Shown: positions 27,318 through 36,897 of the stretch, in pieces | How the letters are laid out: the number at the start of each line of letters is the position of its first letter | How positions within the stretch are numbered: position 1 is the stretch's first letter | Assembly: GCF_000430805.1 (NCBI RefSeq) | Contig: NZ_AUMS01000014.1 | Coordinates: forward strand, 46,775-110,774 | Origin: Chitinilyticum aquatile DSM 21506 | GTDB taxonomy: Bacteria > Pseudomonadota > Gammaproteobacteria > Burkholderiales > Chitinibacteraceae | Reading direction: 5' to 3' | Length of the DNA stretch: 64,000 nucleotides | The notes under the pieces: generated by a model | What the model saw: the letters and a program-made list of their open reading frames with translations, nothing else | What the model was told of the DNA's origin: nothing | Databases searched by the model: none | Translations under genes and position numbers: made by a program

Positions 27318-28043
27318 TCAGAAGCGCTCGCCCAGCCCCACATAGCGCCACTTGCCCGATTCCAGCGTGCCAAGCGAGAAGCTGCCGATGCGGATGCGCT
27401 TCACGCCGGTGAGCACTAGCCCGGATGCTTCAGCGATTTCACCCAGCCATACCTTGGGTGGATTGCGCAGCACGATGCGAATCTGGTGATCACCCTGGCG
27501 GCTGGCCTTGAAGGCGGTCAGCGGTTTTTCGCGATTGCGCGCGACATTGTTCAGGCGCGTGACCTGCTCGGCGCTCACTTCGTCTTCCACCCAGATCAGG
27601 TATTCGAGTTCGCAATCCTTGCTGATGCGCTGCGCGAGGGTCTTGTCCTGCGTGAGCACCAGCAGGCCAGTGGCGGCTTCGGCCAGCGGCACGGGCAGGT
27701 TCTGGTGATCGAGATGGCGGCGCAGCGGGTAGATGCCGCTCTTGTCAGTCGGCGAATGGCGTGCCTTGGTCAGCAGCGGACGCGCGCCTTCCAGCCAGTC
27801 CTCGCCTTCGACTTCGAAACCTGCCGGCTTGTAGACCACGATGGTGACGCGGTCGGGCTGTGCCATGCGCACATCGTCGGAGAGGGTGATTTTCTGATCG
27901 CGGGTCACGCGGCTGCCGAGGGTGTCGACTACCTTGCCATCGACCAGCACGCGGCCGGATTCGATCAGGCGGTCGGCTTCGCTGCGCGAGCATAAGCCCA
28001 GTTCGGCCATGTATTTGGATAAGCGGAGGGATTCGGTGGTCAT
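27318..28043 (-). CDS. RNA pseudouridine synthase-like protein (S4 domain) lacking the usual catalytic Asp
   Basis: A 241-residue protein with an N-terminal S4 RNA-binding domain (LSKYMAELGLCSRSEADRLIESGRVLVDG) and a C-terminal RsuA/RluF-type fold. Where active enzymes have GRLD.xT.GLLLLT, this one reads PLAEAATGLLVLTQD, so the catalytic Asp position is Ala. RHLDHQN a few residues earlier might substitute. It may be an inactive RNA-binding paralogue or a divergent enzyme. The start at 28043 follows AGGCAGG on the minus strand. Convergent with the EI24-like gene. Confidence 0.78.
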   Translation of the reverse strand: MTTESLRLSKYMAELGLCSRSEADRLIESGRVLVDGKVVDTLGSRVTRDQKITLSDDVRMAQPDRVTIVVYKPAGFEVEGEDWLEGARPLLTKARHSPTDKSGIYPLRRHLDHQNLPVPLAEAATGLLVLTQDKTLAQRISKDCELEYLIWVEDEVSAEQVTRLNNVARNREKPLTAFKASRQGDHQIRIVLRNPPKVWLGEIAEASGLVLTGVKRIRIGSFSLGTLESGKWRYVGLGERF

Positions 28044-28104
28044 GGCGGCCTGCCTTGCTAAAAACCGATTATAACCGCTCCGGCAGCCGGAACCATGCCT
28101 GTGC

Positions 28105-29013
28105 TCATCCAAAGAGGTGCTGTCTGGCCTGATCGGTCACCGCGATGACAGCCGGGTGCCGCAGCTTGCGCTGCACGGCAATCGCATAGAACTGCTCCTT
28201 CAGCTCGCCGATTTCGCCGCGTGCCTCGACGTGGTATTCCTCGGCGATGGTGTTTGCCAGTACGGTGGGCACCACGAAAAAGCCCGCACCTGCCTTTCCG
28301 AAGGCCTTGAGCAGCGCGCCGTCGTCGCATTCCGCCACCACGCGCGGCCGCAGGCGCGAGCGTTCCAGCCAGGCTTCCAGCCGGGGGCGGATTGCGGCAT
28401 CCGGGCCGGGCAGCAGCAGCGGCGCCCCCTGCAGCGCTGCCGGAAAGTCGCCGCCCCAGTTGCGGCACAGCTCGGCTGTTCCCATCAGCGTCAGCGTGCT
28501 TTCGCCCAGCAGGTGATTGAAGCCGCGGATATTGGCTTCCGGCGGCAGCGGGCGGTCGGCGAGTACCAGATCAAGCTTGTGCGTGGCGAGATCGCCCAGC
28601 AGATTGAGCAGCTGGCCTTCCCGGCAGATCAGCCGTACCGGCTGCGCAGGCTGTTCCAGCTGCAGGGCCGGGCGCAGCAGCTGGAAGGCCACCGTTTTCG
28701 GCACCATGTCGCCGATGCCGACGCGGAATTCCTGGATGGCGCCTTGCGGGCCATGCGCAATTGCATCCTGCAGCTCTTCGCCCAGGCTGAACATCTCGTC
28801 GGCGTAGCTCTGTACCAGTCGGCCCATGTCGGTGAGCACCAGCTGGCGGCCTTCACGCCGGAACAGCGGGTGGCCGATCTGCTCTTCCAGTGTGCGCAGC
28901 TGGCCGCTGATGGCCTGCGGCGTCAAGCACAGCCGCTCGCTGGCCCGGATGACACCACCGGATTTGGCGACAATCCAGAAGTAATGCAAGAGCTTGTAAT
29001 TGAAGGACTTCAT
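28105..29013 (-). CDS. NhaR-type LysR transcription regulator
   Basis: A 302-residue LysR regulator. The N-terminal winged helix-turn-helix (FNYKLLHYFWIVAKSGGVIRASERL) and the effector domain closely resemble E. coli NhaR in pattern (LTPQAISGQLRTLEEQIG, DLVLADRPLPPEAN). It is divergent from an HPF-like gene 114 bases away, and a second NhaR-like/HPF-like divergent pair lies at 54.1-55.4 kb. It probably autoregulates and controls the HPF-like/TerB/TerC genes; sodium or pH are the classical NhaR signals, but that is inference. Confidence 0.9.
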   Translation of the reverse strand: MKSFNYKLLHYFWIVAKSGGVIRASERLCLTPQAISGQLRTLEEQIGHPLFRREGRQLVLTDMGRLVQSYADEMFSLGEELQDAIAHGPQGAIQEFRVGIGDMVPKTVAFQLLRPALQLEQPAQPVRLICREGQLLNLLGDLATHKLDLVLADRPLPPEANIRGFNHLLGESTLTLMGTAELCRNWGGDFPAALQGAPLLLPGPDAAIRPRLEAWLERSRLRPRVVAECDDGALLKAFGKAGAGFFVVPTVLANTIAEEYHVEARGEIGELKEQFYAIAVQRKLRHPAVIAVTDQARQHLFG

Positions 29014-29127
29014 TTTTCAAAAGCTCCAAAAAACTGAATATAGAAACAAGAATATACGAATTTTATTTATCGCGTGACGGCCATACAGTTAGTCCGTAAC
29101 CCTTAGCCATATGACAAGGAGCTTCCG
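29014..29127. promoter_or_regulatory. Divergent regulatory region between LysR and HPF-like genes
   Basis: An A/T-rich 114-bp spacer. It contains AGCTCCAAAAA, also found upstream of the TauE gene (~32012), and AAACAAGAATATA (29044-29056), whose exact reverse complement occurs upstream of the second sulfate-binding protein gene (38877-38889). Confidence 0.5.
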
Positions 29128-29460
29128 GTGAAAATCGAGATCAAGTGTCAGGATCAGTGCCTGGACGCGACGCTGCAGCGGCAGATCGTGCGCCAGATCG
29201 AGTTCGGCCTCGGGCTGGTTGCCCCGCATGTGCGCAAGGTGACCGTGCGGCTGGCCGCCATCCCCGGGCAGCGCAGCGGCAATGGCACGCACTGCCAGCT
29301 GCAGATCGGCCTGCAGCACTGGCCGGATCTGCTGATTGATGATGTGGCCGGCGATGTGCTGTTTGCCATCCATCGCAGTACCGACCGTGCCTGCCGCTCG
29401 GTGCGCCGGCTGCTGCGCCAGCAGCGCGATTACCCGCGTGCCATGCAGGTGCAGTACTGA
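29128..29460 (+). CDS. HPF/RaiA-like ribosome-associated protein
   Basis: A 110-residue protein with the beta-alpha-beta-beta-beta-alpha layout of hibernation-promoting factor: MKIEIKCQDQCLD, VRKVTVRLAAIPG, HCQLQIGLQHWPDLLIDDV and a final helix VLFAIHRSTDRACRSVRRLL. It is shorter than canonical long HPF and may bind the ribosome or act as a stress protein. GTG at 29128 has AAGGAG six bases upstream. It leads a run with the TerB-like and TerC genes and is divergent from an NhaR-like regulator. Confidence 0.75.
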   Translation: MKIEIKCQDQCLDATLQRQIVRQIEFGLGLVAPHVRKVTVRLAAIPGQRSGNGTHCQLQIGLQHWPDLLIDDVAGDVLFAIHRSTDRACRSVRRLLRQQRDYPRAMQVQY

Positions 29461-29498
29461 GCGCCTTAACCGTATTTTCGACCACAAGGAGAATCCCG

Positions 29499-29939
29499 AT
29501 GCGTCGCTACCCTGTAAACAGCAATGAAGCCATGAGCCGCCTGATTGCGCTTGCCCTGCTGGCCGATGGCGGGCTGGACCGTTCCGAGCTTGCCGCACTC
29601 GCCGACTGCCGCGTGCTGCAGCGGCTGGGAATCAGCGAATCGCTCTTTCACCGGGTCACGCAGGAGCTGTGTGATGACCTGCTGCTCTACGCCGTTGGTC
29701 AGGAATACGGCCATCTGGAGCTGGGCCCGGAATGGATCGACCCGCTGCTGGCCGAGGTTGACGATCCGGCGCTGCAGGTCAGCGTGCTGCGCGCCATGCT
29801 CAGCGTGGTCGATGCCGACGGCTGGCTGGCCGATGGCGAAGCGGTGCTGATCGCGCGTGCCATGGCGCTGTGGCATTACGATCTTTTTGCGATGCGCGCC
29901 CGGGCGCCGCGTCACCATGCTGTCCACCACCCTTTCTGA
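29499..29939 (+). CDS. TerB-like domain protein
   Basis: A 146-residue, mostly helical protein. The segment LQVSVLRAMLSVVDADGWLADGEAVLIARAM matches the TerB/tellurite-resistance-B pattern, in which an acidic D.DG.....E motif binds metal. It lies between the HPF-like gene and a TerC-family transporter, with an AAGGAG upstream. TerB domains are found in cytoplasmic stress and phage-defence contexts; its role here is unknown. Confidence 0.7.
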   Translation: MRRYPVNSNEAMSRLIALALLADGGLDRSELAALADCRVLQRLGISESLFHRVTQELCDDLLLYAVGQEYGHLELGPEWIDPLLAEVDDPALQVSVLRAMLSVVDADGWLADGEAVLIARAMALWHYDLFAMRARAPRHHAVHHPF

Positions 29940-29978
29940 AAACCGGGGGCCGTCTGGCCCCTCCAAGGATGACGCATC

Positions 29979-30947
29979 ATGAATGCACTGATGGAAATCT
30001 GGCTGGGTCAGCCGGTCTGGCTGTGGCTGGCCTTTATCGGCATCGTACTGGCCTTGCTGGTATTTGATCTGGGCGTGCTGCACAAGGACGACCACGAAAT
30101 CGGCGTGGCGGAAAGCCTGAAGCTGTCGGCCTTCTACATCACGGCCGGCCTGGCGTTCGGCGGCTGGGTCTGGTGGTATCTCGGCGCGACGTCGGGCATG
30201 CAGTACTTCACCGGTTTTCTGATCGAGAAAAGTCTCTCGCTCGACAATGTGTTCGTGATTTCGCTGATCTTCACCTACTTCGCCGTGCCGCGCATCTACC
30301 AGCACCGTGTGCTGTTCTGGGGCATTCTCGGTGTGATCGTGCTGCGCGCCATCATGATCGGCCTGGGTGCCACGCTGGTCGCGCAGTATTACTGGACGCT
30401 CTACATTTTCGGTGCCTTCCTGATCCTGACCGGCGTGAAGATGCTGTTTGCCGGTGACTCACCCACCGATCTCGCCAGCAACCCGGCGCTGCGTTTCCTG
30501 CGCCGCCACATGCGGGTGACGCCCGAGCTGCATGCCCAGCGTTTCTTCGTGCAGGCGCCGGCTGCAGACGGCAGCGGGCGGCTGGTGTGGTGGGCAACGC
30601 CGCTGTTTCTGGCGCTGTGCATGGTCGAGCTGGTCGATCTGGTATTTGCTGTGGACAGTGTGCCGGCGATCTTTGCCATCACCACCGACCCTTTCATTGT
30701 GTACACCTCGAACATCTTCGCGATTCTGGGCCTGCGTGCGCTCTACTTTGCGCTGGCGGCGGTGATCCACCGCTTCCATTACCTGAAGTATGCGCTGGCG
30801 CTGGTGCTGGTCTTTATCGGTTCGAAGATTTTCCTGGGCGACTTCGTGTTTGACGGCAAGGTGCCCGCGCCGCTGTCGCTGGCGGTGACCTTCGGCCTGC
30901 TGGCTGCCGGTATCCTGTATTCGCTGTGGAAAACACGCAAAGTGTAG
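29979..30947 (+). CDS. TerC/Alx-family membrane protein
   Basis: A 322-residue polytopic protein with the TerC-family motif EKSLSLDNVFVISLIFTYF and a second inverted copy VELVDLVFAVDSVPAIFAI, whose acidic residues bind metal. About nine membrane helices are predicted. The family includes E. coli Alx, linked to manganese export and alkaline response. No yybP-ykoY-type manganese riboswitch is obvious upstream. It forms a likely operon with the HPF-like and TerB-like genes. Confidence 0.9.
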   Translation: MNALMEIWLGQPVWLWLAFIGIVLALLVFDLGVLHKDDHEIGVAESLKLSAFYITAGLAFGGWVWWYLGATSGMQYFTGFLIEKSLSLDNVFVISLIFTYFAVPRIYQHRVLFWGILGVIVLRAIMIGLGATLVAQYYWTLYIFGAFLILTGVKMLFAGDSPTDLASNPALRFLRRHMRVTPELHAQRFFVQAPAADGSGRLVWWATPLFLALCMVELVDLVFAVDSVPAIFAITTDPFIVYTSNIFAILGLRALYFALAAVIHRFHYLKYALALVLVFIGSKIFLGDFVFDGKVPAPLSLAVTFGLLAAGILYSLWKTRKV

Positions 30948-30954
30948 GGTTAAT

Positions 30955-30978
30955 CTCCCGCGCCGGCCGGCGCGGGAG
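30955..30978. terminator. GC-rich palindrome between convergent genes
   Basis: A perfect 24-base palindrome (CTCCCGCGCCGG / CCGGCGCGGGAG) lies between the terC stop and the TauE stop, without T runs. It probably acts as a transcript-end hairpin for both. Confidence 0.55.
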
Positions 30979-30989
30979 CATTCATGCGC

Positions 30990-31958
30990 TCAGGCCAGCG
31001 CCTTGTAGAGGTTGTAGCAACTCAAGAGGCTGATCAGCCCGCCGACCAGCCAAAGCAGCGTGCGCGCCGGCAGTTTCTTGACCAGTAGTGCGGCAAACGG
31101 CGCAGCGAAAAGGCCGCCGAAAACGAGGCCGGCGATCAGGATCCAGTGATCAACTTCCGCCCACAGCAGGAAGGCGCCGCCGGTGGCCAGTGCGATGAAG
31201 AACTCGGCGGCATTCACCGAACCGATGGTGGTGCGCGGATCGTTGCCACGGCCAACGAGGGTAGACGTCACCACCGGCCCCCAGCCGCCACCGCCCACCG
31301 CATCGACAAAGCCGCCAGTCAGCGCCAGCTTGCTGACGTGTTTCAGCTCGCCTTGCGGACGCGGACGACTGCCGATCCATGCCTTGCGCAGGATGTGCAG
31401 GCCCAGCAGCAGCAGATAGGCCGCGATGAAGGGCTTGAGCAGCTTGCCATCGATGCTGGTCAGCAGGTACGCGCCGGTGACGCCGCCGATTACACCCGGA
31501 ATGACGAGGCGGCGGAACAGCTTTTTATCGACATTGCCGAGCTTGAAGTGCGACGCGCCGGAAAATCCGGTGGTGAACACTTCGGCGATGTGTACCGCAG
31601 CCGACGCGGCGGCAGGGCTGGCGCCGGTGCCGATCAGGAAGGTGGTGGAGCTGATGCCGTAAGCCATGCCCAGCGCACCGTCGATGGCCTGCGCGGCAAA
31701 GCCGACGGCCACCGCCGCCCAGAATTCCGGTGAGGTGAGGACATTCTGCGCAATCAGCGCGGCCTTGCTGCGTGTACCGGCATCGGTATGGCTCAGCGCA
31801 TAGACCAGCAGCGTCAGCAGTACCAGCAGGCCGATACTCAGTGCTGGCTTGCTGCGCCAGACCGGCGTGGCGACATCGGCATCGCTGGGTGGAATGCCCA
31901 GCTGTGCGTGTTCGCGATTGATGGCGTTATCGCTGTGCTGGATCGGGCGGATTTTCAT
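30990..31958 (-). CDS. TauE/SafE (TSUP) family exporter
   Basis: A 322-residue membrane protein with eight or so helices and the two TSUP repeats: GFAAQAIDGALGMAYGISSTTFL at about residue 81 and GGFVDAVGGGGWGPVVTSTLV in the second half. The family moves sulfite, sulfoacetate or other sulfur anions. Its position next to the cysTWA/sbp cluster supports a role in sulfite or organosulfonate handling (inference). A 54-residue N-terminal cytoplasmic tail plus first helix precede the core. Confidence 0.88.
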   Translation of the reverse strand: MKIRPIQHSDNAINREHAQLGIPPSDADVATPVWRSKPALSIGLLVLLTLLVYALSHTDAGTRSKAALIAQNVLTSPEFWAAVAVGFAAQAIDGALGMAYGISSTTFLIGTGASPAAASAAVHIAEVFTTGFSGASHFKLGNVDKKLFRRLVIPGVIGGVTGAYLLTSIDGKLLKPFIAAYLLLLGLHILRKAWIGSRPRPQGELKHVSKLALTGGFVDAVGGGGWGPVVTSTLVGRGNDPRTTIGSVNAAEFFIALATGGAFLLWAEVDHWILIAGLVFGGLFAAPFAALLVKKLPARTLLWLVGGLISLLSCYNLYKALA

Positions 31959-32164
31959 GGCATCACGGCGCTGTTTGATTGACTGGCCGTGATGGTATAA
32001 CGGAAATTGATAGCTCCAAAAATACTCAAAAGAGATTTGAATATAATATATTGGAATTTAATCCGTGATGACGGAGCAGGTGCCGCAAGAATTTGAGAAC
32101 ATCAAGGGTATACACCCATAGCCTTTTATTTCATTGGGCTATGGGCGCATACAGTGACGTGTAT
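31959..32164. promoter_or_regulatory. A/T-rich upstream region of the TauE gene
   Basis: From about 32005 to 32060 the sequence is unusually A/T-rich for this genome and contains AGCTCCAAAAA and AGAGATTTGAATAT. The latter resembles AGAGATTTTTATAT upstream of the sbp gene that starts at 38798. Such A/T-rich sites are typical of CysB/Cbl-type regulators; this is inference. Confidence 0.4.
32106..32152. repeat. Palindromic repeat, family P, copy 6
   Basis: A 47-bp element, GGGTATAC...GCATAC, with arms CACCCATAGCC / GGGCTATGGGCG around an A/T centre. It lies 12 bases after the cysA stop. Confidence 0.88.
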
Positions 32165-33214
<1,050 letters not shown>

Positions 33215-33226
33215 GATGTGTATTCC

Positions 33227-34102
33227 TTATTCTTCGGTCGCGTGACGGCGGTCTTCTTCGGCGAGGCGGGCCGAACGCCATTCGATAAAGCTCTTCACGG
33301 CCAGTGTCACCAGCGCCAGGAGCGCCAGCAGCGAGGCGCAGGCAAAGGCGCCGACAAAGTTGTATTCGTTGTACAGAATCTCGACATGCAGCGGGATGGT
33401 GTTGGTCATGCCGCGGATGTGGCCGGATACGACTGACACTGCGCCGAATTCACCCATCGCTCGCGCATTGGCCAGAATCACGCCATACAGCAGGCCCCAT
33501 TTGATGTTGGGCAGCGTGATTCGCCAGAAGGTCTGCCAGCCACTGGCACCCAGCACCAGCGCCGCGTGTTCTTCATCGCTGCCCTGTGCTTCCATCAGCG
33601 GAATCAGTTCGCGCGCGACAAAGGGAAAAGTCACGAACACGGTGGCGAGCACGATGCCCGGAATGGCGAAAATGATCTTGATGTCGTGTTCTGCCAGCCA
33701 GGGGCCGAACCAGCCCTGTGCGCCGAACAGCAGCACATAGATCAGACCTGCGACCACCGGTGAAACGGCAAACGGCAGGTCGATCAGCGTGGTCAGCACG
33801 CTGCGCCCCTTGAAGCGGAAGCGAGCAATCGCCCAGGCAGCGGCCACTCCAAATACCAGATTCAGCGGCACGGCAATTGCTGCGGTGATCAGCGTGAGTT
33901 TGATGGCAGCCAGCGCGTCCGGGTCGGTGAACGACGCGGCAAACAGCCCCCAGCCCTGGCGCAGCGCTTCGAAAAACACCGACACCAGCGGGATGATCAG
34001 AAACAACGCGATGAACAACAGCGCAAGGCCAGTCAGCAGCCAGCGCACCCACGGTGCCTCGGTGGTTGCCGCACTGCGGTTAACAGTCGTGGTGCTACTC
34101 AT
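33227..34102 (-). CDS. cysW: Sulfate ABC transporter permease CysW
   Basis: A 291-residue inner-membrane permease with six helices and the EAA-loop region [37 protein letters not shown] that contacts CysA. It starts one base after the cysT stop, so the three transporter genes are tightly coupled. Confidence 0.95.
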   Translation of the reverse strand: MSSTTTVNRSAATTEAPWVRWLLTGLALLFIALFLIIPLVSVFFEALRQGWGLFAASFTDPDALAAIKLTLITAAIAVPLNLVFGVAAAWAIARFRFKGRSVLTTLIDLPFAVSPVVAGLIYVLLFGAQGWFGPWLAEHDIKIIFAIPGIVLATVFVTFPFVARELIPLMEAQGSDEEHAALVLGASGWQTFWRITLPNIKWGLLYGVILANARAMGEFGAVSVVSGHIRGMTNTIPLHVEILYNEYNFVGAFACASLLALLALVTLAVKSFIEWRSARLAEEDRRHATEE

Positions 34103-34103
34103 T

Positions 34104-34964
34104 TCAGTTTCTCCCCAGGCGGCGGGCCGACCACCACTGCAGGCCGTTGATTGCCAGCAGTAGCACGAAGGACACCAGCAGCATCACGACGGCAATGGCG
34201 GTCGCGCCGGCGTAGTCGTATTGCTCCAGCTTGCTGATGATCATCAGCGGCGTGATTTCGGATTTGAACGGCATATTGCCGGCAATGAAAATGACCGAGC
34301 CGTATTCGCCAATGGCGCGGGCAAAGGCTAGCGAAAAACCGGTGAGCAGGGCTGGCAACAGTGTCGGCAGGATGACGAGACGGAAAATCTGCCAGCGGCT
34401 GGCGCCGAGGCTCGACGCGGCTTCTTCCAGTTCCTGCTCGATGTCGGCCAGTACCGGCTGTACTGTGCGCACGACGAAGGGCAGGGTGACAAAGGTCAGC
34501 GCGATCACGATGCCGATGGGCTGGAACGCCAGCGGCAGACCTTCCGGCCCGAACAGATTACCAATGGGAGTTCCTGCCGCAAACCATTGGCCGATCCAGC
34601 CGTTGGGAGCATACAGGGTGGCCAGCGCAATACCGGCGACCGCGGTCGGCAAGGCAAACGGCAGATCGACCAGCGCATCGATCAGGCGCTTGCCAGGAAA
34701 GGAGTAGCGCACCAGCACCCAGGCAATCAGGAGGCCGGTGACCAGATTGATGAGTGCCGCGAGGAAAGAGGCACCGAAGGTCACCTTGTAGGTTGCCACG
34801 ACGCGCGGCTCGGACACCGCAGACCAGAAATGCGCCCAGTCGAGGTCGAAGGTTTTGGTGATCAGTGCCGCCAGTGGCAGCAGCACGATCAGCGACAGAT
34901 AGAAAATGCTGTAGCCCAGTGACAGGCCGAAGCCCGGCAGGACACTATTCTGTTTGAACGCCAT
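34104..34964 (-). CDS. cysT: Sulfate ABC transporter permease CysT (CysU)
   Basis: A 286-residue permease with an EAA loop ([38 protein letters not shown]) and six helices. The start at 34964 ([12 protein letters not shown]) is chosen for GGA six bases upstream and because it gives the expected N-terminus; the frame remains open 14 codons further. The gene order sbp-cysT-cysW-cysA is the classical one, separated from sbp by 226 bases containing a palindromic repeat. Confidence 0.95.
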   Translation of the reverse strand: MAFKQNSVLPGFGLSLGYSIFYLSLIVLLPLAALITKTFDLDWAHFWSAVSEPRVVATYKVTFGASFLAALINLVTGLLIAWVLVRYSFPGKRLIDALVDLPFALPTAVAGIALATLYAPNGWIGQWFAAGTPIGNLFGPEGLPLAFQPIGIVIALTFVTLPFVVRTVQPVLADIEQELEEAASSLGASRWQIFRLVILPTLLPALLTGFSLAFARAIGEYGSVIFIAGNMPFKSEITPLMIISKLEQYDYAGATAIAVVMLLVSFVLLLAINGLQWWSARRLGRN

Positions 34965-35068
34965 AAGGATTCCGTACTTCAGACAAAGGATGGATTTGAT
35001 TGGCAACTCGACGCGAACAGGTGCAGGCGCTCAAGCACCTGCACCTTGCAGAGGGGGGATGGCGGGAA

Positions 35069-35117
35069 GGGTAATGCCCTGCAGTTGGCCATTTACATGG
35101 CTTCCGAGGCATTACCC
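35069..35117. repeat. Palindromic repeat, family P, copy 7
   Basis: A 49-bp element whose ends are GGGTAATGCC (35069-35078) and GGCATTACCC (35108-35117), with centre GGCCATTTACATGGC. It lies between sbp and cysT inside the sulfate operon, where it could attenuate or stabilise the transcript. Confidence 0.9.
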
Positions 35118-35190
35118 CCCTTCCCTTCCCCTGCGAGAGGGAAAGTGACATTGAGACAAGCCGATTCGTCTTACCAATCAGAGCCTGCGA

Positions 35191-36192
35191 TTATTTCTTC
35201 GCAATCGCCGCCGCGATCTGGTCATACACGCCGCCATCGTTGAAATGGCGCTTCTGGATGGCTTGCCAGCCGCCCAGTTCCTCGACGCCGAAGAGCTTCA
35301 CGGCCGGGAATTGCTTGGCATACTTGGCGGCGACCGTCTTGTCACGCGGGCGCAGGTAATTCTGCGCGGCGACTTCCTGGCCTTCCGGGCTCCACAGGTA
35401 CTTCAGGTATTCTTCTGCGGCCTTGCGGGAGCCCTTCTTGTCGACCACCTTGTCGACGACCGCGACCGGCAGGTCGGCATCGATCGAGATGCTCGGGTAC
35501 ACTACTTCGAATTCGCCACGGCCGAACTCGCGCGCGATCATTTCGGCTTCGTTTTCAAACGTTACCAGCACGTCGCCGATCTTGCGCTGCATGAAGGTGG
35601 TGGTCGCTGCGCGGCCGCCGGCGTCGAGTACCGGCACATTGCGGAACATGCCGCTCACGAATTCCTGCGCCTTCTGTTCGTTGCCACCCGGCTGCTTCAG
35701 CGCGTAGCCCCAGGCCGCCAGATAGGTGTAGCGGCCGTTACCGGCGGTTTTCGGGTTCGGAATGATGACCTGCACGCCCGGCTTGACCAGATCATTCCAG
35801 TCGCGGATTCCTTTCGGGTTGCCCTTGCGCACGATCAGCACCTGCAGCGAGGAGAACGGTGCAGAACGGTCGGGAAGGCGATTGGCCCAGTCGGCCGGCA
35901 GCAGTTTGGCCTTGTCGGCAATCGCGTTGATGTCGGTTTCCTGATTCATCGTTACCACGTCGGCTTCAAGGCCGCTGATGACTGACAGCGCCTGCTTGCT
36001 GGAGCCGCCATGCGATTGCTGGATGGTGATGCTGTCCTTGAACTTGGCGTCGTAGTACTTCTTGAAGACCGGGTTGTAGTCCTTGTAGAAGTCGCGCATC
36101 ACGTCGTAGGACACATTGAGCAGCGTGGTGTCGGCCTGGGCGTGCAGGGCAAGGCCGAGCGTCAGCGCGGCAAGCAGGCGGGATACGTTCAT
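35191..36192 (-). CDS. sbp: Periplasmic sulfate-binding protein (copy 1)
   Basis: A 333-residue solute-binding protein with a signal peptide (MNVSRLLAALTLGLALHAQA) and mature start DTTLLNVSYDVMRDFYKDYN. The family signatures are SHGGSSKQALSVISGLEADVV and [19 protein letters not shown]. It delivers sulfate to CysTWA. The upstream spacer (36193-36300) is A/T-rich near 36280-36310, the kind of site CysB binds. A second copy lies at 37794-38798. Confidence 0.93.
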   Translation of the reverse strand: MNVSRLLAALTLGLALHAQADTTLLNVSYDVMRDFYKDYNPVFKKYYDAKFKDSITIQQSHGGSSKQALSVISGLEADVVTMNQETDINAIADKAKLLPADWANRLPDRSAPFSSLQVLIVRKGNPKGIRDWNDLVKPGVQVIIPNPKTAGNGRYTYLAAWGYALKQPGGNEQKAQEFVSGMFRNVPVLDAGGRAATTTFMQRKIGDVLVTFENEAEMIAREFGRGEFEVVYPSISIDADLPVAVVDKVVDKKGSRKAAEEYLKYLWSPEGQEVAAQNYLRPRDKTVAAKYAKQFPAVKLFGVEELGGWQAIQKRHFNDGGVYDQIAAAIAKK

Positions 36193-36300
36193 TCCTGTTA
36201 CTCCTGGAGGGTTGAGGCAGTGGCGGGATCATGGCCGCGCCAGCCGGATGGCACACTGTAGCGCCAGCGGATTATCTCGTGAAGAAATTAGAAATTATGT

Positions 36301-36897
36301 TTATATAGCTGCAGCAGCTGAAGCGGTGGCGCTACCCAACAGGTAATCCGCCAGCGTCAAACCGTAGTCCCAGTCACCCAGGCCGGAATCGGCATTGATA
36401 TGGCCGGCGTTGGCCAGTGTCAGCAGCGTGCTGCCCCAGTCGCTGGCCATGCGGCGCGCTGCGTGCGGTGTGCATGCGTAATCGTTGTCGCTGGCGACAA
36501 GCAGGCTGGGAAACGGCAGGTGCTCGCTGCTGCGCGGTGCAAAACCGCTGCCGCGCCAGGGCACATTGCTGCGTTCGCTGTCGGCTGGTGCCACCAGCAG
36601 TGCGGCATGGATGCGCGCTCGCGTGAAACGGTATCGCTCGGACCAATGGGCAACAGTCAGGCAGCCAAGGCTGTGAGCCACAAGCAGTATGCGGCCAGGG
36701 GCCTTGTAAATCGTCTCGTTCAGCCGCATACCCCAGTCATTGATGTCAGGGGTTTCCCAGTTGTCCTGCTCGACGCGCAAGAGGCCCGGGTGACGCAGCT
36801 GCCAGCGGCTTTGCCAGTGCTGCGGCCCGGAATTGCGCCAGCCGGGAACGAGCAGGATGCTGTTACCCTCATCGAGCCAGTGCCGGATTGCGCTCAT
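36301..36897 (-). CDS. RBBP9/YdeN-like alpha/beta hydrolase
   Basis: A 198-residue serine-hydrolase-fold protein with N-terminal LLVPGWRNSGPQHWQSRW, nucleophile elbow VAHSLGCLTV, acid Asp in ASDNDYAC and His in NAGHINADSGLGDW, the RBBP9/DUF1234 layout. The start ATG overlaps the stop of the upstream EAL gene by four bases, so the two are translationally coupled. The substrate is unknown; why it is coupled to a c-di-GMP enzyme is not clear. Confidence 0.85.
   Translation of the reverse strand: MSAIRHWLDEGNSILLVPGWRNSGPQHWQSRWQLRHPGLLRVEQDNWETPDINDWGMRLNETIYKAPGRILLVAHSLGCLTVAHWSERYRFTRARIHAALLVAPADSERSNVPWRGSGFAPRSSEHLPFPSLLVASDNDYACTPHAARRMASDWGSTLLTLANAGHINADSGLGDWDYGLTLADYLLGSATASAAAAI

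Noticed and set aside
29940..29978. yybP-ykoY manganese riboswitch ahead of terC
   Set aside because: Only 39 bases lie before the gene and no structured leader is seen there.
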